This document shows, in pieces, positions 1-5,390 of a DNA stretch of 7,693 nt. The notes beneath the pieces are model-generated. The model was not told where the DNA came from. It searched no databases and worked only from the letters and a program-made list of their open reading frames with translations. The DNA is from Marinospirillum sp. (GTDB lineage: Bacteria; Pseudomonadota; Gammaproteobacteria; Pseudomonadales; Halomonadaceae): NCBI RefSeq assembly GCF_014859565.1, contig NZ_JACUUA010000160.1:1-7693 (forward strand), given 5' to 3'. The position numbers and the translations under genes are program-made. The number at the start of each line of letters is the position of its first letter. The stretch's first letter is position 1.

Positions 1-212
1 AACCGGCTCCCATCCTTTGCAGGATGGCGGACAGAACCTTCGGCGCTTTACCTTTCGCCAGCATGATCCTGCCCTTCCAGAGCGGCGAACTGAGGAAGCA
101 TTCGCCGGTGGGTCTTAACGACCTGTTGCTAACGCAGCGGGTTGGTTACCGCTTTCCCTGGTCAACCAAGCTTGTTTTCACAAGCTCCGCCCTTCAGGGC
201 GGGGTAGTTGAC
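1..212 (-). ncRNA. HEARO / IscB omega-RNA, running off the left edge
   Basis: Read on the minus strand, this is a chain of stable hairpins. GTCAAC (212-207) pairs with GTTGAC (166-161) and closes a junction. The junction holds a 6-7 bp GC stem (202-196 with 193-187, UGAA loop) and a 7 bp stem with a GAAA tetraloop (186-180 with 175-169). Further stems are AGCGG/CCGCT (153-149 with 140-136), GGTC/GACC (123-120 with 114-111), a 7 bp CGGCGAA/TTCGCCG stem (107-101 with 89-83) and CATCCT/AGGATG with a GCAA tetraloop (26-21 with 16-11). This layout fits the HEARO RNA family, now known as the omega-RNA that guides the IscB nickase/nuclease and normally lies directly upstream of iscB. The iscB gene would start just beyond base 1 and is not visible. 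The structure is seen directly; the family name is from memory of the fold and sequence style. Confidence 0.72.
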
Positions 213-228
213 GGGAATTTCCTTAATT
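213..228 (-). other. Presumed guide segment of the IscB omega-RNA
   Basis: IscB RNAs carry their guide at the 5' end, copied from DNA just outside the element's left end. Here the 16 bases next to the closing GTCAAC read AATTAAGGAAATTCCC on the minus strand, and they are tnpB coding sequence. The exact length and boundary cannot be fixed from one sequence. Confidence 0.45.
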
Positions 229-562
229 TTTGATTTCGGGTTCAAACTGAACCACGATATTCAAGTACCAGCGGCCACGGGCATCTTCTGAGAAGCTGCC
301 GGAGCGGAATGCATACTGGCTGAGGCCATAGCTGTCCCAGACTTTGAAGTAGTGGCCGTTAAAGACAATCTGTCCATTCTTCCAGGCTGCGGCACCGGTA
401 TTGAAGGGCACCCAGCCGAGTGATCGGCGAATGCCACCTGATTTGCGCCAGCTCAAACGACTTTTTTTGAACTGCTTGCGCCGGGTGACATATTCCTTGC
501 TGATCATCTGCAGCGTTTGACTGTGCAACCCCAATTCTTTACTGGCACCCTTGGTATAGGGG

Positions 563-611
563 TGCAGGTTATCCATAGCTTTCAAATTAACAGCAAATAG
601 GATAACCTGCA
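563..611. repeat. 12 bp perfect inverted repeat at the tnpB N-terminal breakpoint
   Basis: TGCAGGTTATCC (563-574) and GGATAACCTGCA (600-611) are perfect inverted copies 25 bases apart. They bracket the point where TnpB homology starts, so they may mark the deletion that removed the tnpB start or belong to the element's 5' leader. The repeat is certain; its meaning is inference. Confidence 0.6.
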
Positions 612-653
612 AGACTCGAAAGACAAGGCTTCTGCCGATGCCAAACCTTATAT

Positions 654-673
654 CCCTGCCATGAATGACAGGG
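654..673 (-). repeat. Imperfect palindrome, subterminal hairpin of IS605-type left end
   Basis: On the minus strand CCCTGTCA and TGGCAGGG pair around a TTCA loop, with one T-G wobble, followed by ATATAAGG. IS200/IS605 elements carry such hairpins near their ends, where the Y1 transposase binds single-stranded DNA. Its position upstream of the tnpB fragment, in the same orientation, makes it the left end of that element. Confidence 0.6.
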
Positions 674-775
674 TTTTACGGTTCAAGGGACAACCTATAC
701 AGTACAATGGATTGACCTGCAAGCTTTTGCAATGCATCAAACATTAATTCATACAATGCAACAGGAGTCAGCTTA

Positions 776-2527
776 ATGGAATCCGAAAACTATAATCAAT
801 ATCCGGTACGAATTATTGTAGCCGGTAGCCGCCCACCCAAGCAGATGGAGCCACAAGCAGCCAAAGGGATGCTTGAGGAGTACCGCACACTGATTTTCTC
901 ACACCTGGATGCACTGCTCAGCAAACTTGACCCTGCCCAGGTGGCTATTGTGTCCGGTATGGCTGCTGGCGCAGACATGATCGGGCATGAATATGCAAAA
1001 GCACGCGGGATGGCCGTTATTGAAATGCCGGCAGACTGGGGCAAGCATGGCAAACGTGCCGGCTATTTACGCAACGAGGCTATGGCTGAGATCGCAACAC
1101 ACGCGGTCGTTTATTATGACGGACAATCCAAGGGCTCAGCACACATGATTGATATTGCCCAGAAAAAACAGCTGAATCTCCGAGTTGAAAACAAGATGAC
1201 GCCTGATTTGTTTGCCCGGTACACCCATGGCGTAGGCGCTGATGCAGAAGCAGCTGCTCATGATACCAAGGTGGATGAGTCTGGATCACCGGCAGCAAGT
1301 CAAGAAGCCAGCCAGGACATACCGGCAGCATCGGACATGCCGAAAGCATCCGCATTGGCGGCTTTGCCGGCTGAAGATCAGCAACAGCAGGCTGCGCAAA
1401 CCCCGTCAGAGCAACCTGTTCCAGATCAAGCAGAAACCGCCACTGAGATGGGTGCAAAACCTGAAAACACCAATCCTGCACCGGTGATCGCTTTTGTGCC
1501 GCCATCTCAAGTGGATCAGGAGCTACTACAAAAAGCATTGAATGAACCGGAACGGTTTCGCATTCAGGAGCGCATGGATGATGTCATCCTGGAGGTTCAA
1601 GCCGGTGTAGACCAGGCAGCCGGTGCGCTGGAATTGCCTTTGGATCTGGCTGATCCGGTAGGCGATGAAATCCCTGTGGTAGCGCTTGATACTGAGACCA
1701 CCGGCTTTGATCCTGTGAAGAACAAAATTATTGAGATCGGAATGGTGCGCGCCTTGGTGAGTCCTTCAACGGGGCAGGTGACACGGATTGAGCGCGCATG
1801 CAGCTTGTTGGAAGATCCTTTGGAGCCGTTGAGTGCAGACATTATTCGAGTCACCGGCCTCACGGATGATCAACTGGCGGGTTATACCATTGATGACAGC
1901 CTGGTAGCTTCGTTCTTTAAAGACAACCCCCTGGTGATTGCACATAACAGTCCATTTGATCGCCCATTCTTTGAAAACCGCTTTAAAGAATTACGCGGCA
2001 TGAACTGGCTGTGCTCATTAAAGCAGGCACCCTGGCAACAAAAAGGCTTTGAATCCAGCAAGCTCGAGTATCTGGCGCTGAAGTCAGGTTTTTTCTTCGG
2101 CGGGCACCGTGCTGCCGTGGACGCCTTGGCTGTTCTGGAGCTTTTGAAGCGCCACCCCGATGTTTTCCCTTATATGCTTCAGGAGCACCAGCGAGTGCCG
2201 GTCACCTTTCGCGCCCTCGGAGCGCCTTTTGATGTCAAGGATGCTCTGAAGGAAGCAGGCTTTAAGTGGGACGACGGCTCAGGATCGGGAACCAAGGCGT
2301 GGTTTTATGAAACCTCAATCAGAAGTGATCAGTTGGAACAAGGGATTGCAGAACACAAGGCATGGATGAAAACGATCTATGGGCCAAGGGCAGAACGCTG
2401 CGCGGTGGAGACCGACCCTGTGTGGAAACGATACATGAGCCCCGATGTGAAGAAAGAATGCCTTGCGCCCTACTCAGCGCCCGGTGATGCCCAGGGGCAG
2501 GTCAAACAGGTCGGCAACGAACCTTGA
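776..2527 (+). CDS. SLOG-domain / DnaQ-like 3'-5' exonuclease fusion protein
   Basis: The 583-residue product has four parts. Residues 10-140 form a DUF2493/YspA-like SLOG Rossmann domain: IIVAGSRP (13-20), SGMAAGAD (60-67), then KRAGYLRNEAMAE (93-105) and a KGSAHMI turn near 119-125. Residues 150-295 are an Ala/Gln/Pro-rich linker. Residues 300-460 form a DnaQ-type DEDDh exonuclease with D305 and E307 (DTETTGFD), D395 (HNSPFD), H444 and D449 (HRAAVDA). Residues 470-535 (GAPFDVKDALKEAGFKWDD, then KAWFYE) resemble the DUF5710-type module seen at the tail of some such exonucleases. SLOG domains bind nucleotides or nucleotide-derived ligands; the exonuclease would remove 3' ends of DNA or RNA, probably in the cytoplasm. 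The start is fixed by AGGAG at 763-767, 8 bases upstream of the ATG. The upstream 675-775 stretch holds no clear promoter. Domain calls are firm; the biological role is unknown. Confidence 0.9.
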   Translation: MESENYNQYPVRIIVAGSRPPKQMEPQAAKGMLEEYRTLIFSHLDALLSKLDPAQVAIVSGMAAGADMIGHEYAKARGMAVIEMPADWGKHGKRAGYLRNEAMAEIATHAVVYYDGQSKGSAHMIDIAQKKQLNLRVENKMTPDLFARYTHGVGADAEAAAHDTKVDESGSPAASQEASQDIPAASDMPKASALAALPAEDQQQQAAQTPSEQPVPDQAETATEMGAKPENTNPAPVIAFVPPSQVDQELLQKALNEPERFRIQERMDDVILEVQAGVDQAAGALELPLDLADPVGDEIPVVALDTETTGFDPVKNKIIEIGMVRALVSPSTGQVTRIERACSLLEDPLEPLSADIIRVTGLTDDQLAGYTIDDSLVASFFKDNPLVIAHNSPFDRPFFENRFKELRGMNWLCSLKQAPWQQKGFESSKLEYLALKSGFFFGGHRAAVDALAVLELLKRHPDVFPYMLQEHQRVPVTFRALGAPFDVKDALKEAGFKWDDGSGSGTKAWFYETSIRSDQLEQGIAEHKAWMKTIYGPRAERCAVETDPVWKRYMSPDVKKECLAPYSAPGDAQGQVKQVGNEP

Positions 2528-2542
2528 TGTGTTTTGGTCGCA

Positions 2543-2579
2543 GCCACCCTTGGCATAGTGGGGTGGCATGGGGTGGCAA
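2543..2579. repeat. Tandem GGGGTGGCAW pair with alternative hairpins
   Basis: GGGGTGGCAT (2560-2569) is followed directly by GGGGTGGCAA (2570-2579). An upstream GCCACCC (2543-2549) can pair with either copy, giving two mutually exclusive 7 bp hairpins just after the exonuclease stop codon and before the terminator. Confidence 0.6.
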
Positions 2580-2592
2580 ATGGAATTGAAAA

Positions 2593-2619
2593 CAAAACCC
2601 AGCCAAGTGCTGGGTTTTG
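2593..2619. terminator. Strong rho-independent terminator after the exonuclease gene
   Basis: An 11 bp perfect stem CAAAACCCAGC / GCTGGGTTTTG closes a 5-base loop. The A-run on the left arm and T-run on the right arm make it potentially active on both strands. It separates the SLOG-exonuclease gene from the hipBA block. Confidence 0.8.
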
Positions 2620-2621
2620 CT

Positions 2622-2683
2622 TAATGTGCAAAAAAACGCGCAAAAAGATAATCATCCCTGTATAATGTGCAGTATAATGCACA
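2622..2683 (+). promoter_or_regulatory. hipBA promoter/operator region with repeated TAATGTGCA sites
   Basis: TAATGTGCA occurs at 2622-2630 and again at 2663-2671; the related TAATGCACA lies at 2675-2683. GTGCA (2667-2671) and TGCAC (2678-2682) form an inverted repeat with 6 bases between. Two perfect TATAAT hexamers (2661-2666, 2673-2678) are embedded in these sites, though no good -35 box is seen. HipB-type antitoxins repress their own promoters, so binding here over the -10 box is a natural reading. The repeats are seen; the binding is inferred. Confidence 0.5.
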
Positions 2684-2702
2684 GTAAATTGAGGGACAAC
2701 TA

Positions 2703-3053
2703 ATGCGCCGACTAAAACAAATCCAACAAACTCCGGATGAGGTGGATGCAAACATCGCTCGCATTCTCCATGATCATAGCGAGGATCAACTAACTGCCGG
2801 ACAGCTGCTAAAGGTGATGCGCAGAAAGTTTTTTGGCGTTACTCAGGAGAGTTACGCTAAAGCCATTGGAGTGAGTCGCAGAACCCTGGTTCAGATAGAG
2901 AGCGATGATTTTGGCAGTGTTTCTTTTCAGTCAATCCAGAATGCCTTTCGTCCTTTTGGCATGAAGTTATATGTTGGGGTCTTGCCAAATCGTAAGAAGA
3001 TCAGAGAAATCCAACGCGCCATATCTGTAGAAAGGAGAGATGCAGATGTATGA
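2703..3053 (+). CDS. HipB-like XRE-family antitoxin/repressor
   Basis: This 116-residue protein has a helix-turn-helix of the Cro/C1 (XRE) type at about residues 33-85. The recognition region is QESYAKAIGVSRRTLVQIES (48-67), followed by a fourth-helix pattern and a basic C-terminal tail (97-112). It is somewhat longer than the E. coli HipB (88 residues), with about 30 extra N-terminal residues. GAGGG at 2691-2695 gives a 7-base spacing to the ATG. It overlaps the start of the kinase gene by 8 bases, as expected for translational coupling of an antitoxin-toxin pair. By family knowledge it should bind and neutralise the HipA-like kinase and repress the shared promoter, which carries inverted repeats. 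HTH call firm; antitoxin role inferred from context. Confidence 0.85.
   Translation: MRRLKQIQQTPDEVDANIARILHDHSEDQLTAGQLLKVMRRKFFGVTQESYAKAIGVSRRTLVQIESDDFGSVSFQSIQNAFRPFGMKLYVGVLPNRKKIREIQRAISVERRDADV
3031..3039 (+). promoter_or_regulatory. Ribosome binding site that selects the hipA-like start
   Basis: AAAGGAGAG lies inside the 3' end of the hipB-like gene. Its GGAG core is only 2 bases from the ATG at 3040 but 8 bases from the in-frame ATG at 3046, so 3046 is the better start. Confidence 0.65.
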
Positions 3054-4485
3054 ACTCAGGAAGACTCTGACGGTGCAAATTCATTTGGCTGATAGCGGCT
3101 GGGTTGATTGTGCGACACTCGAACTTAAGAATCCTGAACTAGGGCCGGCAGACAGGGTGACCGGTCGCTACATCAACTCTTTTATCACTGAAGGACAGCG
3201 AATAAATCATCTTGGTGCTATTGGTATCCCTGCGGTGTGGATGCAAATGCCCTTGGAATATGCAATGAGCCTTGACTTTGATCATTGGCCGGTTTTTCTG
3301 ATGGATATTATTCCAACCGGTGCTGCTCAGCGCTACTGGAAGTCCTTTTTGATGCTGGAAAACAATCCTGAAAACATTGTGGCTGCGCACATGTTGCAGC
3401 GAGGTGCAATTGCACCGATTGGCAACGTCCGAATTCGAGAAGCTTTTGAATCAGGAAGCTTCATTCATCGAAAGCCCATGGAGCATTTTTCCTGGGAAAA
3501 TGCTGCGTCACGCATGGATGATTTTGTTACTCATGCCACACGGCATGGAATGATGATCAGCGGCGGGACTGGAGCCGGTGGCGATGCGCCAAAGATACTG
3601 CTGCGCATGGATGCCAACAAGAAAACAGTATGGGTTGATCCTTATCCCGACATACGAAATAAAGATGCTTTTTATCTAGTTAAATTCCCGAGGCGGCAAG
3701 ATGGTAATGCCCGGCCAACGGATCGTGACAAGGATATTCTGCGCACAGAGTTTATTTTCTATCATGAGCTTGCTGCCATGGGAATTGATACGATTGATGT
3801 TAAAAATATCTATTTGTTAGAGGATGGGCAGCATGACCCTACATTGTGGCTGCCTCGATTTGATCGTGAATATGATCACCAAAAAGAACAATGGCGGCTC
3901 TTAGGAGTGGAGTCAGTGAATGCTGCTGTAGCAGGCAACGCATCAAATAAGCATGAATCAATCCTGATGGGATTTAAGAAGCTGTTCAGTCAGAATGCCT
4001 CAGAGTTTCTGGTTTCTTTTGATGATCTTGCAGCGGAGTGGGTAAGGCGTGATTTGCTAAACGTGATTTTTGGCAATAGTGACAACCATGGGCGAAATTC
4101 ATCGGTGGTCAAAAGTGAAGGGGGTATCAAGTTGGCACCTGTATATGATTTTGCCCCCATGGCCGCTGATGAGAGCAGCATTCATCGAACCATAAGGTGG
4201 GGTGATGCAATAGAGAAGGCTGCCGTGATTAATTGGCACTTGCTACCAGGGTATCTGGAAAAGATGCGACTGGGGTCTGCTGATCTGATAACAGTAAAAC
4301 TACTTGATACCATGCGGAAATCTAAAGGACTGTATGATCGATTGATAGAGCGTGGTGCACCCGAAAGTATTTTAAATCTGCCCAGAATTAATATGAAATC
4401 ATTGGATGAGAAAATTGCGCAGTGGATCTTTGATTTGAATGGCCGGGATGAGGCTTATTTGAAGCCTGATTTTTATTCAAGGTAA
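3046..4485 (+). CDS. HipA-like serine/threonine kinase toxin
   Basis: The 479-residue product (counting from the ATG at 3046) carries the HipA kinase core. There is a Gly-rich loop SGGTGAGGDAPK (172-183), the ATP-binding lysine in FYLVKFP (K213), the catalytic NSDNHGRN (D346, N351) and the metal-binding YDFAPM (D368), followed by a helical C-terminal domain. E. coli HipA phosphorylates glutamyl-tRNA synthetase and is itself silenced by phosphorylation on Ser150 in its Gly-rich loop; S172 here is the likely counterpart. The loop is longer than the usual S-V-A-G-A-Q-E-K form. All catalytic residues are present, so the kinase looks active. It is coupled to the upstream HTH gene by an 8-base overlap and is followed 5 bases later by a small ORF. 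The actual substrate cannot be told from sequence. Confidence 0.85.
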   Translation: MYELRKTLTVQIHLADSGWVDCATLELKNPELGPADRVTGRYINSFITEGQRINHLGAIGIPAVWMQMPLEYAMSLDFDHWPVFLMDIIPTGAAQRYWKSFLMLENNPENIVAAHMLQRGAIAPIGNVRIREAFESGSFIHRKPMEHFSWENAASRMDDFVTHATRHGMMISGGTGAGGDAPKILLRMDANKKTVWVDPYPDIRNKDAFYLVKFPRRQDGNARPTDRDKDILRTEFIFYHELAAMGIDTIDVKNIYLLEDGQHDPTLWLPRFDREYDHQKEQWRLLGVESVNAAVAGNASNKHESILMGFKKLFSQNASEFLVSFDDLAAEWVRRDLLNVIFGNSDNHGRNSSVVKSEGGIKLAPVYDFAPMAADESSIHRTIRWGDAIEKAAVINWHLLPGYLEKMRLGSADLITVKLLDTMRKSKGLYDRLIERGAPESILNLPRINMKSLDEKIAQWIFDLNGRDEAYLKPDFYSR

Positions 4486-4490
4486 ATGTT

Positions 4491-4667
4491 ATGCAACACC
4501 GACACCTTAATCATCAAGAATATACACTTGCAGCCATTGATGATGTTATCAGCAGGGGAAAGATCAACGACTGGCTTGATCTGCGTAACGCAGTAGCGCA
4601 ATCACCACAGCTGCTGGATAAGATTGAGCGAATCTGTACAGCAAAAGCCAGTGATCCTTATGCATAA
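4491..4667 (+). CDS. Small protein preceding AbiEii-type nucleotidyltransferase, likely cut short by a stop
   Basis: The frame gives 58 residues (MQHRHLNHQEYTLAAIDDV... to DPYA). AAGG at 4479-4482 provides an RBS with 8-base spacing, 5 bases after the hipA-like stop. It has the look of small acidic helical proteins encoded just ahead of AbiEii-like nucleotidyltransferases (LAAIDDVISRGKINDWLDLR core, DPYA near the end), which are presumed antitoxins or partners. Beyond the TAA (4665-4667) the same frame continues R-Y-V-F-W-S-L-Y-V, which resembles the expected tail after a glutamine. A CAA-to-TAA change may therefore have removed the C-terminus. No known domain can be assigned with confidence; the family recall is from memory. 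Confidence 0.6.
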   Translation: MQHRHLNHQEYTLAAIDDVISRGKINDWLDLRNAVAQSPQLLDKIERICTAKASDPYA

Positions 4668-4689
4668 CGATATGTTTTTTGGAGTTTGT

Positions 4690-5276
4690 ATGTCAAAAAA
4701 AAAACGAAATCCTCCCTGAGTGGGAACTGGTTCTTTCTTCTGCTGCCCGGCTTCAGCGTATTTTGCCAGAAGCTGTTTTGGTGGGAGGTACAGCCTCAGC
4801 GATATATGCAGCACATCGTTTATCAGTGGATGCTGATCATGTGCTTACAGATCTTCGAGAACATTTCGATCAAGTTCTTGCCCAGCTTGAATCGGTTGCA
4901 GGATGGAAAACAGCGAGAATACAACGCCCTGTGCAAATTCTCGGTAGTTTGGATGGCATTGAAACAGGTGTGCGTCAACCGATATGAGAAAAACCCCTTG
5001 AAACAGAGTTTATTGATTGTTTTGGTGAGAGGATTTTGCTACCAACCGAAGGTGAAATTCTTCGAATAAAAGGAATTTTGATTTTGAGGCGTAATGCAAC
5101 ACGAGATTATTTAGATTTTGCTGCTCTAGGAATACAAGAAGCTGACACCTTTATGGCATGACTGGTCAAATATAGTCAGCATTTGTCAGACAATTGCCAT
5201 AAAGCTATTTGAGGTTGAAGCGGACATAAGGTCTGATTGCAGGATAGTCCATACCACAGGAAACCATAAAACTTAA
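4690..5276 (+). pseudogene. Decayed AbiEii/AbiGii-type nucleotidyltransferase toxin gene
   Basis: The frame shows the nucleotidyltransferase signature LVGGTASAIYAAHRLSVDAD, with GG at 4784-4789 and the D-x-D at 4829-4837, then LGSLDGIETGVRQ and, further on, LPTEGEILRIK and RNATRDYLDFAALG. Several lesions are visible. The natural start (ATG 4690, GGAG at 4681-4684) is out of frame because of an A10 run (4695-4704); nine A's would restore MSKKNEILPEW. A TGA (4985-4987) interrupts the frame where an arginine is likely. The frame then stops at 5159-5161, while a neighbouring frame from about 5154 reads W-H-D-W-S-N-I-V-S-I-C-Q-T-I-A-I-K-L-F-E and ends at 5274-5276. That segment looks like the family's C-terminus joined by an internal deletion. 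Intact relatives, about 220-290 residues, transfer nucleotides to tRNA or other targets as the toxin half of type IV-like systems. The NTase core is firm; the C-terminal match is less sure. Confidence 0.78.
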
Positions 5277-5390
5277 TCTCTACAAGAAATTGAATTATTG
5301 AATCGTTTGCAGAGTGCGGATTTTCAGGTGATACTGGGTTGCAGCACTTGGCAATACAGGATAACCTATATAAAAATAGAGGATTATCCG
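5277..5390 (+). other. Intergenic leader of the recJ-like gene
   Basis: No gene or terminator is evident. Near its right end GGATAA (5359-5364) and TTATCC (5384-5389) form a 6 bp inverted repeat that encloses the ribosome binding site, so a weak hairpin could mask it. TTGGCA (5348-5353) resembles a -35 box but the A/T-rich stretch at the expected -10 position would start the transcript inside the ribosome binding site. Confidence 0.4.
5378..5382 (+). promoter_or_regulatory. Ribosome binding site that selects the recJ-like start
   Basis: AGAGG lies 8 bases before the ATG at 5391. The frame stays open upstream to a TTG at 5298, but that extension has no recognisable homology and no ribosome binding site, so 5391 is chosen. 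Confidence 0.7.

Larger units (their letters stand above)
213..612 (-). pseudogene. tnpB: tnpB fragment (IS200/IS605 OrfB), truncated at both ends
   Basis: The open frame from 612 (a TTG, not a real start) contains hallmark TnpB N-terminal sequence: HPYTKGASKELGLHSQT, then an RRKQFKKSRLSWR basic stretch, GWVPFN, and YFKVWDSYGLS...RSGSFSEDARGRW. TnpB proteins are about 350-400 residues, and the RuvC-like catalytic half (GIDLG, D/E/D residues, zinc finger) should follow. Here the frame meets a TAA (225-223), continues as G-N-S in tnpB-like fashion, and is replaced at about 212 by the HEARO/omega-RNA. Homology begins only near residue 14 of the frame, so roughly the first 50-60 residues are also missing. 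It cannot encode a nuclease. The family call is firm; the truncation by an IscB-type element is inferred from the abrupt change to the RNA structure. Confidence 0.82.
1..690 (-). mobile_element. Nested IS200/IS605-type remnants: IscB element inside a tnpB element
   Basis: From high to low coordinates on the minus strand come a left-end hairpin, a short leader, a tnpB fragment, then the 5' boundary of an IscB-type omega-RNA that continues out of the window. No tnpA is present in this stretch, so movement would have needed a transposase in trans. The outer boundary near 690 is approximate; no flanking duplication is expected for this family, so it cannot be used to check the limit. Confidence 0.55.

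Noticed and set aside
24..233. Plus-strand 69-codon open frame over the left-end RNA
   Set aside because: It lies antisense to a chain of perfect hairpins, has no ribosome binding site and no recognisable protein features.
564..610. TTATCC/GGATAA pairs as E. coli-type HipB operators
   Set aside because: The E. coli operator needs 8 bases between TATCC and GGATA; here the spacing is 25, and at 5359-5389 the arms are reversed.
727..757. TTGCAA (727-732) / TACAAT (752-757) as a promoter of the exonuclease gene
   Set aside because: The spacer is 19 bases and transcription would start inside the Shine-Dalgarno sequence, so it is not convincing.
599..5367. Shared 10-mer AGGATAACCT at 599-608 and 5358-5367
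   Set aside because: A 10-mer shared by chance is expected many times in 7.7 kb, and the flanks do not match.
5298..5390. N-terminal extension of the recJ-like protein from TTG 5298
   Set aside because: No ribosome binding site or homology; the ATG at 5391 has a well-placed AGAGG.
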